A stretch of DNA of 64,000 nucleotides. It comes from Pomphorhynchus laevis (taxonomy: Eukaryota; Acanthocephala; Palaeacanthocephala; Echinorhynchida; Pomphorhynchidae). This document shows, piece after piece, positions 1 to 24,501 of the stretch (position 1 is its first letter; each line of letters opens with the position of its first letter). A program made the position numbers and the translations under genes. Where the stretch lies: positions 1 to 64,000 of the forward strand of contig WNNJ02000540.1 of NCBI GenBank assembly GCA_012934845.2. The letters run 5' to 3'. The notes beneath the pieces are model-generated. The model worked only from the letters and a program-made list of their open reading frames with translations, had not been told where the DNA came from and made no database searches.

Positions 1-559
1 TTTATATATTGTCACAAACTATATATAATTATTCGCAATGCCTTTTATTGAATTAAAATTAAGATCCATATTTTTATGCAGCAAGATATATCGTAATAGT
101 GAATGTGTGCCTTACGTTCCTTGCGCTTAGACATCAAACTTTACAATGAACGTGTTTACTACTGAAACGTGCACAACTGGCTTCATATCAATTGTATTTT
201 TAAACAGTCTGTTGCTGCACAGCAACGTTGAACATTTGATCGTGACGTCAATGGTGTGAAGTTGAACTTGATACATTCTACTACATCTTCTGCTCTAACA
301 TTCTTGTCCACGATCGTAACTTTGAACAGTATGGTTTGATAATCTTTTTTGTGTTATCACCCGTTTTTTATTTTTTTGGAATGTTATTATTTTCCTGTCG
401 CGTTTTCATCTGGTCTGTGTGTATTCGTTTGATCACACATTTTGGTCTATTAATACGATTTTAGTCAGGTGTGTTTTATTACCACCTCTAGTTTCCGATG
501 TTATCCGTTATGCCGTCTATACCATATTCTATCGATATATTTCAATTGTCGAGGTATCT
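1..559. other. AT-rich sequence, no gene seen
   Basis: No host exon is visible. The right part (about 380-560) may belong to the gypsy-like fossil that follows, but I cannot anchor it to a domain. Confidence 0.4.
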
Positions 560-1140
560 TGCCTTGATCGAAGTAGTATTGTTATTTGCTTATATTTCTT
601 TCAATCGTTGATTTTTTATTTAGTTTGATATTGTCTAATAACGTTCTGAGGATTATTCCTTGTAGCAAGTTTGCTGGAATGCCAGCAGTAGTAAAATGAT
701 GCGTGTTTTTATACGCCAAAAGAAAATGGTGTAATCGGTGATCGGTATCATCTTTTCTCAAAAGCACCTGTTGTTTAACAACACCGACCATTCTCTCGGT
801 TATGCCATTAGTTTGAGAATGGTAATGCGTTTTTTGGATGTGCTGTATGTTTTTTGCAAGGCAAAAATGATCAAATTCACAGGCGGGAAATTCGGGTCCG
901 TTGTCACTAACTGTTGATGCTGGTACTTCTCATCGAGCACACATTTCGCTTAGCTTTGCGATGACATGGTTAGCAGTGGTTTACCCTAGTTTTATAACTT
1001 CAGACAATTTCGTCACTGCATCGACCACAATTAGCAACGCTACTCTGCATATCAGCCCTGCTAAACCAAAGTGTTATCGAGAACACGGCTGGCATGTAAT
1101 TGTCACGGTAACAATTGTGTCTTTTATTCTTGTGGACTGC
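560..1140 (-). mobile_element. Ty3/gypsy-like LTR retrotransposon fossil, integrase part
   Basis: On the minus strand this stretch matches the integrase region of Ty3/gypsy pol. Recognisable pieces are the end of the catalytic core and the segment after it, with the motif LLAYKNTHH followed by GIPANLLQG, which fits the family pattern of an RNT-H-TT-x-x-P-AELL type sequence. No LTR, gag or reverse transcriptase is visible beside it, so it is an old fragment. It is clearly broken, with several breaks. Confidence 0.7.
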
Positions 1141-1204
1141 TCCTGACATTTATCTTGTGGATCAAAGACTTTAAATTTTTAATATTAATAAAAAAATATA
1201 GGCA

Positions 1205-1862
1205 AATCAGATCAGCTAACTGAGTCTACGTATTTTATATTATCCAGCAACATTGAAACAAAAACAAGTCACGCATGCCTTGGAAATGCGAATGCTGCGA
1301 TGGACACTGGGCATCTTTCACTTTGACCACATCAGAAACGAAAATATAAGACAATGAATTACCGATAAGATGTGACAGGTCAGGCTACGTTGGTATTGGC
1401 ACATATTGCGCAGTAGCGAAAAATTCCATGTAAAGATGGCGATGATGTTGAACCGAAGGGAAGCCGACCACGAATACGGCCAAGGATGTGCTGGATCGAC
1501 ACGGTAAATGGAGATATGAAGGCCGTCAATGCGAAGCCAAAAGATGCTCTAGATTGGATCGAATGGAGGGAACTGAGCAGAAGCAGCGAACCCTGCAATT
1601 GAAAGGGAAAGCGCGAGGAAAAATAAGAAATTAAAAATAATGATAAGTAAAATAATAATAGTAAAATAATAAATGATTAAATAGTAAATAATAATAAATA
1701 ACAAATAGTTTTTATATAAGATTTTGTATAATTTATATCAAGTTAAAATAAAAAATGGAAATTTAAAATAAAAGTCAATTTGTACGAATCGACTAATAAA
1801 TAACAGACGTTTTATCAGAATAAGGATTAGATGTAATCAGAAGGAACTCCTGATTTATGCGA
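1205..1862 (+). repeat. Penelope-like terminal repeat, split by a LINE piece
   Basis: The left part (1205-1247) begins with the family's sharp end, TCAGCTAACTGAGTCTACG. The rest resumes after 1615 with the AAGTTAAAATAAAAAATGG and ATAACAGACGTTTTATCAG blocks seen in the copies at 34.7, 44.8 and 46.3 kb. The intervening 350 bases are an RTE-like LINE tail, so this copy seems to have been interrupted by, or joined to, that fragment. The copy ends short of the GC-rich block that other copies carry. Confidence 0.7.
1263..1606 (+). mobile_element. RTE-like LINE, C-terminal ORF fragment (degenerate)
   Basis: Plus-strand translation in more than one frame gives the C-terminal signature of RTE/BovB-like LINE proteins: LEMRMLRWTLG, then a RLRWYWHIL-like block, then DALDWIEWRELSRS. 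In the family these follow the reverse transcriptase. The piece lacks the reverse transcriptase and endonuclease, contains stops and frame changes, and is GC-richer than its surroundings. It lies between two halves of a Penelope-like repeat. Confidence 0.7.
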
Positions 1863-2301
1863 ATTTTAGTTTATTTGTGTCAAATACTTTGTAGTAACGC
1901 AAATTTAAGTTGCACTTAGTCAACTAAATTCATTGGCATAAAAATTTTCTTTCTTATTAAGCGACGAGTCGAAATTTTTGAAAATTCTTATTTTTTCTCA
2001 ACACTTGGAGATAAAAATTCAAATCCATTTAGGTAAGCTTGCATTTTTATTTCAAATAAAAAGCATACGTGTAAATATAAAAACCTAAATGATTTATAGA
2101 CAGAATTTATTTTTTATAATTCAAATTTCTAAATTTATTGATCTTGTGTGATTACTAATAATATTATTGTATTAATTGAATGTTTCCTTTGTTCAATGAA
2201 CATACAACAAGTTGCATGTCCATTAATTGAAAGCATGCTGCTGCAAAATAAGTGGAAATTTTATCAGATAGTATGATTTATAAATATAATGGAATAGCAA
2301 T
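1863..2301. other. AT-rich sequence, nothing recognised
   Basis: No open frame of note, no repeat family shared with the rest of the window, and no exon-like stretch with splice sites was found. Confidence 0.4.
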
Positions 2302-2503
2302 CGTTTTTTGTTATTTGAAAAAATATTCACCTTAAATTAAATGCCGTTATCTAAATTGATAACGACATCAGATTATCATGATAATCTTATACTTGTAACT
2401 AAAAGTAAAATAATAAATTAAAATACAATACAATATCCTGATGTCGTTTTAGTTTAGATAACGAAATATAATTTGTATATATTTTTCAAATAACAAAAAA
2501 ACG
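2302..2503. mobile_element. Foldback (MITE-like) element
   Basis: The outer arms CGTTTTTTGTTATTTGAAAA and its complement (ending 2503) face each other, and inner blocks CCGTTATCTAAATTGATAAC and GTTTAGATAACG with CATCAG/CTGATG pair as well. The whole 200-base unit can fold on itself and has no coding capacity. This is typical of a non-autonomous DNA transposon remnant. I could not define a target duplication. Confidence 0.5.
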
Positions 2504-3011
2504 TTCCCACCGTGCCATCGAAAATGATGAGACTCACTTTTAAGTATATGGTTATTGTATCAGATTTTAAGTTGCTAATGAAATAAACAATAATGGAATG
2601 TGCATTATTAAACGTTTAATGTGTGATGATCCATTTGGTTTAAACGATATGTATATCTTTGATTTAGATTTGACATGACTTTTTGTATATATTTGCATAT
2701 TTCTAATTTGTTTGCACATGCTTTATATTGAAGAAGGCTTCGGTGGAAGAAACTTTTTGAAAAAATATTCTTTCATGAATACACCCGACTGGTTGAATAA
2801 ATAGCTTTTTAAATTCCCGGTTGTCCTACTTGATGATAAGTTTAACCTAATAATCGAGAATCTTGGGACCCTACGACTTTTGGCTAAGGCCCAAAGAGAT
2901 AAACTCTTGTGTGTGCATATAATCTAAGCATTAACTCAGAATACACAACTTGTGTGTAGGACTTTTAGGTTATACTTGATTATAATTTTTTGAGATTCCC
3001 TTGTGCAACTG
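2504..3011. other. AT-rich sequence, nothing recognised
   Basis: No coding or repeat signal could be supported here. Confidence 0.35.
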
Positions 3012-3179
3012 TGTGACTTCAACGCTTATGCTGGTAATGATTGCGATACCTGGAAGGGAATAGTAGAAAATAACACTCTTTCTAATTTTAACGCAAGTAG
3101 TGTTGACCTTTTGTATTTTTGTCCCGGTACCAACATGTCAGTAACCAATAACACGTTCAAGAATAAGAAAATCCATTGA
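3012..3179 (+). mobile_element. LINE endonuclease fragment
   Basis: An open stretch of 55 codons reads CDFNAYAGNDCDTWKG, then NFNASSVDLLYFC and SVTNNTFKNK. This matches the C-terminal half of the apurinic-type endonuclease of RTE/CR1-like LINEs, where the pattern is GDFNARVG-x-D-x-x-W, then N-x-NG-x-x-LL-x-FC, then ITNT-x-F. The catalytic D of the GDFNA motif is retained. Both ends are lost and the stretch ends in a stop, so this is a scrap of a dead copy. Confidence 0.7.
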
Positions 3180-3367
3180 TACTAGAATGAAATAAATTAT
3201 AATGCATTATTTAAAATTGTATTTAATTGTTAGAAAATAGTATTACAATAACGGAAGTATATTTACAGCTCAAAATTAAGCTTTAATTGGTTTTGATTAT
3301 TTTATTTGCTGTGCAAAACAGCTACCTTGATTTAAAAGTTTCGAGATATTACATAGTCTTAAGCTTG

Positions 3368-3728
3368 CATGTTCAGATCAGATAACTGAGTCTACATTTT
3401 TTATACTATATATAAATTATAAATAAAGATAAATAATTATAAATTATAAATAATGTTATAAGATGTTATACAATTTATATTTATTTATATAACGGTAAAA
3501 TTTATAATTAAAATTTGAAATAAAAGTCAATTTTTATGAATTGACTAATACATAATATACGATGTATAAGGATTAGAGGTAATCAGGAGGAACTGATATG
3601 TTATCAGTTTTCGACCCCTATTTCTCGACTCAACATAGCAGCGGGGCTAAATACATGTTAATGAGATATTTCCTTGCTGAAATTCAATTTTCTAATGTAT
3701 CTTATCCTAATACAAGGTATATTGTTAT
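3368..3728 (+). repeat. Penelope-like 3' terminal repeat, solo copy
   Basis: Starts with GATCAGATAACTGAGTCTAC and continues through the GC-rich block (GGTAATCAGGAGGAACTG, then CAACATAGCAGCGGGG) and about 90 further bases that match the segment next to the reverse-transcriptase ORF at 46.64-46.74 kb. It therefore represents the 3' end of a minus-strand element truncated at its 5' side. Confidence 0.7.
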
Positions 3729-3957
3729 ATTTCATATTGTTATATTTATATTTCATTTACATATTAATGTACATGATATATATCGTTTGCTTTGTATTGA
3801 GCTTGGGCATTGCATTACGATTACCATATGGTGAATACGAAGTCTTCGCTAAAGGCGTTAATATTAATATCATAAAAAAAGGTAAAACAATGCGATTTAA
3901 TTGCATTTCACTAAGATAAAAAAAGCTTTTTATCTTATTTTTCCCATTTGTCTTTAG

Positions 3958-17597
<13,640 letters not shown>

Positions 17598-17712
17598 TGT
17601 GCATTATAAATTCAACTAAAACTAATTAATATGCGCTATATTTTCGCTGCTGAACAATGAATTCACAGTAATTTAAATTTGATTATACATTGCCAAATTA
17701 CCAATTCTATGT

Positions 17713-17718
17713 AATAAA
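17713..17718 (+). promoter_or_regulatory. Possible poly(A) signal of the alpha2-delta gene
   Basis: AATAAA 116 bases after the stop codon; another lies at 17841. In such AT-rich DNA the hexamer is common by chance. Confidence 0.3.
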
Positions 17719-17984
17719 TGCTTCTACATTTGTCTTTTAGATCCAAATAACTTTTAAACTAAATCAAGCTACGATCTATAAACAATTAATACCAATAACA
17801 TTTAACGATATTTTTGAATACGTAATAATTAAAATAATGAAATAAATCATTATTAAATAACTGAAAAAATTATTGCTTAAAATAATAATAAAATAATGTA
17901 AGTATTAAAATAATTAATATATGGATTACTGTTACGACACATTCTCTTAAAATCATAACAATTATTTAAATATATCTCGATGAT

Positions 17985-20745
17985 TTACATATAAATAATC
18001 GCTTCAGATATTTCAGGATTGTAGTATTCAACACAGGCAATTTCATCCTCCAAACAATCGGCAACCGATTGATCGCTTAGGAACTCGAGTATACAAGCGG
18101 TATTGCCTTGCTGAACCGCTACGCTTAATCTCTGCCTGAGGAAAGCCGTTGATCAAATTTCACCCGTGATCCCGAACATCATCTTTCCGATATCTTCGAT
18201 AGAATACGAGGTTTCCTTGCCTAATACTTCCAAGGAATCAACGACTACTGGAACGAATGTATATATCCTATTAACCATCTCGTTGTACTTTTCGTTCTTG
18301 CATTCTGTAAAATCGGCTACCTAACCGGTCTGAATGACTGCTTTATCTTCATAACTCACGCTAGAGGGTTTATGCAGGTAGCGTCCAAATTAGAATTTTA
18401 CCGTTCTTTTAAGGAACCTAAGTTCATCCATCCGGTCGCTTGCCATCGCTGCTACACAAACCGACCGGCTCTAATCGAGAAGGTATCCTCGCTGAAGACA
18501 AGGACATTCGAATTATGTCGTTCAACTCGGAATGTAGCGTATGCCGGGATTTGCTGTGTCAACAGTTCAGACCGTGCAAGTCCGATGCATCGCTGGTATT
18601 TCAGCATCCACATGTGAATTTCTCGCTAAATTTGATTCCTAGTCGTAGTGTCACAGCGATTGTGAAGGATACGTCGTACAATCTGGTGCCAATCGCCGAG
18701 ATTGGAAGTGCCGTCATAAAAGCTCCAGAGTCCCTGCCTAGCTCGCCTTTTAGCAGAATCGGCCCCCGACAAGAGTGAACTACTAGCGATCATGCGAATG
18801 TGCGATACCAACGTTTTTGTTTATGCTTTTTCGTTGGCAACAATGCCCCGCATACAGCTGCCCACCTGCGCACACCATTTTAGAAATCCGAGCAGTTCAC
18901 TCCACTGGTTGCCTCAAGGTTTGGTCCAACGAATGCCTTTACGAGAACCGACGTGTCTGCGATTGAGAACAAATATGCCAGCAGTGATATAACTTTACTG
19001 CAATATAAACCTAAGCCACCCAAGGCAATCGGCAAAGTTGCTTGATGCCATGCCTTATCATCCAGATATAAATTCAAAATGTCGGCAAGAGCTGACTTTA
19101 GAATTTCGTCATAATGATTTAATGACGGACAGGAAGAGCAATGAGCACAGCTCAGCAGATGAGAAATCTTTGGTATGCTGAAGCTACATCGCAACATAAA
19201 CAGCGCATCATATCTAGATAGATCGACCATTCGTTTGACAGTGTTCTGGAGAAGCGATACACATTGATTCAAAGTTTCATAAGGCGCCAAATCTCTATCT
19301 ACCGGAGTATATAAGATGACGGCGTCGCTGGGATCAGTCAGAATGCATTCGGAATCAAGTCGATCAATCAAATTTGATCCTTAGTATCACGCGTTATTAA
19401 CTCCGACTTTTGAAGATTTAATGTCAGTCCAATTCTCATCCCCTGATCGATTATTTTAGCTTTATCCGAATAAGTCGTATCAAAGTCACTCCCCCCCAAA
19501 AAAAATATAATCGTCGAGATACCATGCGCTAAACGGTGACTGGCAGATTTTGACAATTTCGTTTACCGCAAGCGAAAAAAATAGGGGGCCGAGAGGGTTC
19601 CTTTGTTGAACATATTCAGCTGACGGAATTATTGATGTGCCCGCAATAAAATGACTATCGCCACCGTAGCACAGGTTGACGAACGGCAAGTAAAATGGTA
19701 GCTTCCCGCGAACCGTGTCAATAATGTAGATACGGTTGACCGTGTTGAACGCGTTATGAAAGTCCAACTTGGCAAGCGCAACTCCAGGAATTAAGGCATT
19801 TGCGATAAAGTATCTGGACGCGTGAGTCACAGCCTTAACTCCTAGTGGTTTTCCAATACCAAATTGTTGAGGCACGAACTCACCTAGAATATCGCTGATG
19901 CCCAACATGCAACAATCTTTGCTGCCAAACAGCGCAGCGTACAACCCACCGCAATCGGGCGAGTACGGCTATTAGGCTTCGGTAATGTCATATGCTTTGC
20001 GCCGCGAAAAAAAATCTTATAGATTCCGCCTTACAACCTTTTTGAACGACGGTGATGAATTCGGCCAAGGATTGAACTAAGCGATAACATGAAAGGCCGC
20101 ACGAGGGACTTGTTAGGTCTTTTAGATGTAGTGGACTGAGACTATCCAATCCACTTTAGGAACCAATGAGAAATGAGCGAAGAGCTGACAACACAATGTC
20201 CATAGAGACAACAGGGAAGGCATAAGGTGGTATACTGTGAATTTAAACTTGCGTATGTGGCCCGCCTAATTGGTTAGTTCGTGGGGAGGGTGTTTGGACC
20301 TTAGTTCTGACGAAACTCGATCGTCGAATTGCACTATTCCGTCGTCGCTGCTCATTAATCTAATTACATCGTTAACATCGCCTTCTTTGAATTTTTCCGA
20401 AACTCTGCGACAAAGAGCACCAACCGAACTGGTATCGTCTCAATAAACGAGGTCTCCCAATGCTATTCTGAAAGTGTGTTGTCAGCCTTATCATCAAGTG
20501 ATGCTGAATGATTTATGGAAGCAGGCATTTGACCAGAACCCGGGCAGCCGAGAGAAGGACTATGTCAGCGCATACACCCGGTTGATGTTTAGCAGAAAAA
20601 TCGACAACATACTCTACATTGTCTTTTTTCCGACACGATCTCATCCCGAATAAACCCGGATGATTCATAATTTGTTTTTCCGACCTGACTAGGAACATCA
20701 TTCTCTCGTGTAGGATGCCGACCAACTAGCATGAGACAATACGTG
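17985..20745 (-). mobile_element. Non-LTR-type reverse transcriptase element with nuclease-like C-terminus, degenerate
   Basis: Reading right to left: an N-terminal part with VGALCRRVSEKFKEGDV and DVIRLMSSDDG (about 20.4 kb), then the reverse transcriptase with ALAKLDFHNAFNTVNR, QRNPLGPLFFSLAVNE and WYLDDYIFFGG (19.94-19.49 kb). Next come a thumb-like part (19.37-18.88 kb) and a C-terminal part resembling GIKFSEKFTCGC, SDASDLHGLNC, a WDATC-like LDATC and the tail RLSVAVQQGNTACIL (18.8-18.0 kb). Invertebrate genomes carry many such proteins; the conserved C-terminal D and K positions suggest a restriction-like nuclease, which would point to an early-branching LINE lineage (inference). Several frameshifts and stops make this copy dead. 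Confidence 0.65.
19486..19944 (-). pseudogene. Reverse transcriptase core of the nuclease-tailed element
   Basis: A 152-codon open stretch holding the palm motifs KLDFHNAFNTVNR (first catalytic Asp) and YLDDYIFF (the catalytic DD pair), plus the QQRNPLGPLFFSLA segment. It is the best-preserved piece of the 18-20.7 kb element; the frame breaks on either side. Confidence 0.7.
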
Positions 20746-20940
20746 TAATTTTAAAATGACTGCAACGATATTGTATTATTTGTTTTCGATTGATAAACTA
20801 TAAATATAATTATACAATATTTTATATGTTAATATATTATAAATATTTAATATAATAAATGATTATATAAAGTTCTAAGTCATTTAGAGTTGGATATGGT
20901 TTATTTTCTCCCAGGGGAAAAAAGGACCAAATAAATAATA

Positions 20941-21180
20941 ATGAAATTTTTTTATACATTGGAACCTATACTAGGATATAGTGAGAAAGATATCCTAGAG
21001 TTTTACAGACAGAAAGGAATATTAAAAAGACAAGTGAAATGTGACTTCTGTTTAATAGACATGCGAGAGATGGAGTGCAAGAAAATAAGTGACGGTGCTT
21101 TCTTCAAATGCTACAATGAAGACTGCAATCAACACAAAACAATTTCCCTTTCCCCTAACCCCCTTTCTACCAAAAAATAA
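20941..21180 (+). mobile_element. Merlin-like DNA transposase, N-terminal fragment
   Basis: A 79-codon frame from ATG with a helical start (EPILGYSEKDILEFYRQKG) followed by a zinc-ribbon-like block: CDFCLIDMREMECKK, then DGAFFKCYNEDCNQHKTIS. The order Cys-X2-Cys, a 'DG-x-x-x-x-C' segment and an ending in 'isls' resembles the N-terminus of Merlin/IS1016-type transposases. The DDE part is missing, and no terminal inverted repeats were found. It could alternatively be an unrelated zinc-ribbon protein. Confidence 0.45.
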
Positions 21181-21875
21181 GAAAAAATAGATAGATTTCC
21201 CAAAAAAATATTTTTTCGGGGGGAAATAAACCATTTCTCCATGAAGAACGAATAATTGTATATTATTCTTGTAGATGGTGATAGTAGCCAAATTAATATA
21301 GGAATAAATGTTGTCATCTTGGTTCAAAAAATTTTAACAATTTTTCTAAGCATTCATTTAAAATTAGATATCACTAGTGCGAGCCATCCTAGCGCTATAC
21401 CAAGATCCTCAGAATGTTAATATGCCGGTCAATAGAGTTCAAAATTGAAATATGGGACTTTAAAATATGTTCATATTTCAAAGTCCCTATTGAAGTAAAC
21501 CTTGCTCATATTACCCATATATTGGGCAATATATTTGGGCAATATGACCAACATTGCCCATATTGAAAATATAGGCATTGCCCATATAATATACTTTTTA
21601 GTATATTATATATAAATAGACTTGATAAAAATTTAATAGTAAAAGGCTCGATGCTTTCAAAAAGAACATGTTAGAAAGTATCTTACAGAAGTACATGTTT
21701 CCCCGTCGAAATTTTGCATTCTATCCGTGTATACTTGTTGCTAATAACAGTTCCATTATTAGCTAAGGATTAGCTGTTGCTCTATTGCTACTAAAATAAA
21801 GTTTACTGATAGGTAATTATATCATATTATTCGTTCAGTACTTGAAAATTATATAGTATTAATCCTGCGATACTT
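21181..21875. other. AT-rich sequence with short internal repeats
   Basis: Contains ATGTTCATATTTCAAAGTCC set against a complementary upstream block (21440-21490), and several GGGCAATAT/ATTGCCCAT repeats at 21530-21595. No gene is visible. Confidence 0.4.
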
Positions 21876-22006
21876 GAATAAGTAAGTAAGTAAGGGTTTT
21901 ATTAATAACTATATAACTGATAAAAACTTAAGAAACAAAAACATGCAAAAGACAACTTAAAATAGAAACTGTTCACGACGTGTATTTTGAAATCTTCAAC
22001 TTATAT

Positions 22007-23899
22007 TCACGGCCTCAGGTCCAGAGGGATCTGAGCCCCTCGGCCGCACCAGCGCGCCGCCCTCTGACTGAACCATTCGGGGTCTCTCACACACCTAAGA
22101 GTCCAGTCAAGGCGGACTATGGTTGGTAATCTCGAGATGAGGAGCTTGAGAAACCTTAGTCTTTGTTCTGGGGGACGTCCTCGTGAGAAGAAGACTAATC
22201 CCGAGATAGCCCAAGTACCCCAGAGGCGCACTTGGGTTATCCCATTCAATGACAGATGTTGGGCCCGTTTCAGAGCCCACCTAGCTTTCTTCAGGATACG
22301 TTTAAGTCTATCCAGGTCAGCTTTCGCCGACCAATTCACCGTAACGGTGAACCCCAGATATTTTACTCGACTCGTGAAGATGGGGAGTGGTTGATGCTGC
22401 AAAATGGAGGAGAGTGTAGAGAGTGCTAGTCTTTTAAGTTTCTTTTTGGTGGCAGGAACGCCATTAAAGACAACCACCTGTGATTTAGAGGAGTTTAAAA
22501 TAAGATTGGATGGGGGCAACTGATCTTTTAATCTTAAAAAGAAACGGCTGATGTCAGAGATTACATCTTTGCACCTGCGTCCAGAGAACAAGGCTGTGGT
22601 ATCATCAGCATATACCACTAGATGTTGATCACGTTTAAAATTCTTGAATAATACAATGGATGCAGCAAGATATAAGATAGGAGAAAGTGGGGATCCTTGA
22701 GGTACACCTGTAATAGGGTAGAACTGACGCGCATCAGGGTCGTCTTCATAGTAGAACCGCTTGGTGTACAACAATATCTCCACCCTGTTAACAATTCTCG
22801 CAGGCAACCCGAGGGACCTGAGAGAGGAGATAACGAAGGGAATGGAGATCCGGTCAAATGCAGCTGAAAAATCAAGAAAAACAGCCACAGCAAGCTGATG
22901 ACTATTATCCTGACAAAACTGATGCACTTCACCAATTGCTGAATGGACCGAGCGCCCTTTGACAAACCCACGAAAACTCGGTGGGATCAAATTACGCCTA
23001 CATAAATGAACGCGGATTCTACGCGCAAGCGCTTTCTCGTAGATGGATATGAGGGCGTTTTGAATCGAGATGGGCCGCAGATCTTTAGGACAAGTGATTA
23101 ATCTCTTTTTAGGTAAAAAAACTCGACGGCTGATGTTGATTTCCGCTATGTCAGACGGGGAGGCTAATAGCATTGTGATGGCGACCTCCTTTCTCTGACT
23201 GTATGTCAAAAGCTGACAGACACGAGTGGTGAGTGGCGCGTGGGATTTGGAGGTGCCCGGGAGTGGTCCCCAGGAGTTAAGGATATCTGTAACAGATAAG
23301 TCCCTACTCCTGAAGTCACACCAAGGCGGGATTGGTTGGGGAGAATGAGTGGCTCCATAATTATGTAAGGAAAGTGACTCCTCTAAAACTTTGTCAAGGC
23401 CTATGCTACCAATCCAAACCAAGGCTCTATCCTTCCAGCAAACAAACTTCTCCTTCTTGAATATCTTCCAGAAGGAAGCCTGAGAAGGGTTTTGGTGAGC
23501 AATGCTTGCCCTATCCCTGCTCAGCTGGAGCCTATATCTAGAGCTCCAATATTCATTCGAGAGGATATGTCTGGCGGAAACAGAGAGATTGGGAAGGTGC
23601 AACATTTTAGCTAGGACCTTGAGCTTTGTTGGAGTAGGATTGTATATTCGACCTTTATAGGTAGTCGAAAGGATCGCGGTAGCTTGCAATGAGAGGTAGG
23701 AATTAAATTCGGTCAAACTCTCAATTCCAATTCTGGGGAAGAGTTGGATAGCTGCCTGAACGAAGGCCACTCTAATAGGATCAAAGTGAAACCTTCTTCT
23801 AAGCAACGTATCGTCCTCTAGCCGCCAGCGAACTAGGCCATGAGAGGTGGTCTGTTGTTGACGCGACTGCTCGGTGCAAATGGGTTTCAACAACCACAT
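22007..23899 (-). CDS. LINE ORF2, reverse transcriptase part, open for 630 codons
   Basis: Copies LINE RNA into DNA at the target site. Recognisable palm blocks are FRGFVKGRSVHSAIGEVHQF, AVFLDFSAAFDRISIPF (first catalytic Asp), GVPQGSPLSPILY and VVYADDTTALFSG (catalytic DD), followed by a thumb and the C-terminal block VKYLGFTVTVNW. There is no RNase H domain, as expected for most Jockey-clade elements. The frame starts inside ORF2, since the endonuclease lies in other frames upstream, so it would not be made as a complete ORF2 protein. The last residues LDLRP precede the stop and the 3' UTR. Confidence 0.9.
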   Translation of the reverse strand: MWLLKPICTEQSRQQQTTSHGLVRWRLEDDTLLRRRFHFDPIRVAFVQAAIQLFPRIGIESLTEFNSYLSLQATAILSTTYKGRIYNPTPTKLKVLAKMLHLPNLSVSARHILSNEYWSSRYRLQLSRDRASIAHQNPSQASFWKIFKKEKFVCWKDRALVWIGSIGLDKVLEESLSLHNYGATHSPQPIPPWCDFRSRDLSVTDILNSWGPLPGTSKSHAPLTTRVCQLLTYSQRKEVAITMLLASPSDIAEINISRRVFLPKKRLITCPKDLRPISIQNALISIYEKALARRIRVHLCRRNLIPPSFRGFVKGRSVHSAIGEVHQFCQDNSHQLAVAVFLDFSAAFDRISIPFVISSLRSLGLPARIVNRVEILLYTKRFYYEDDPDARQFYPITGVPQGSPLSPILYLAASIVLFKNFKRDQHLVVYADDTTALFSGRRCKDVISDISRFFLRLKDQLPPSNLILNSSKSQVVVFNGVPATKKKLKRLALSTLSSILQHQPLPIFTSRVKYLGFTVTVNWSAKADLDRLKRILKKARWALKRAQHLSLNGITQVRLWGTWAISGLVFFSRGRPPEQRLRFLKLLISRLPTIVRLDWTLRCVRDPEWFSQRAARWCGRGAQIPLDLRP

Positions 23900-24467
23900 C
23901 TTATGTAGCAGTAATATGTCGAGGAGAGAATTTGTTGTAGAGCAATGAAAGGTTGGGGAAGGTGGTTTATGAATAAGATAGTCGATCCTTGCTCTGCGGA
24001 GTGCTGCATTAATCCAACGACCAGTTATGTCGTGAAGTCACCAAGTAACATGTCATAACCGCTCACCAATATTTGATCCAGGAGGTCACGGTTCTTGTGA
24101 ATTTCTCCTGGCCGAATATATACATTGGCTATGCTTATACGCTTACCGTTCTTACAAAGTGATATAGCTAAACAAGATAGGGCTGGACAAGAGTAGTTTA
24201 ATAGGAGGGATGATCTTAAGGAGCTTTTTACTAGGGTTAAAAGACCTTGTGATGAAGAGGAGTGAGGGGGGGGGTTATGTAAGGAGTAAAGTGGGTGTAT
24301 ATGTGCTTAGGGATAAATCGAGTAATATCCTGGGGGATACGGATAGACCGCGTCTCCTGAAGGACTATAACATCTGCATCTCTACCAGATAGAAGGCTAA
24401 GGGCGGAAGCACCTCCCGAATTCCACTGAAGGATATTCAGTGAAAAAGGTCCTTGATTACTTCCCAT
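23900..24467 (-). pseudogene. LINE ORF2 endonuclease part, frame-broken
   Basis: Begins at an ATG with FSLNILQWNSGGA and DVIVLQETRS, the first two blocks of the apurinic-type endonuclease that nicks target DNA (the Asn of LQWN and the Glu of QET are catalytic in the family). After about 76 codons the frame is lost in a G-rich run near 24270. Later blocks (ITGRWINAALRRARIDYLI) are in another frame. Confidence 0.8.
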
Positions 24468-24501
24468 TGCGTAAGTGTTACCGAAGTGGGACGCCCTCCA
24501 C

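Noticed and set aside
18372-18992. Plus-strand frames of 66-112 codons
   Set aside because: They are antisense to the degenerate C-terminal part of the minus-strand RT element.
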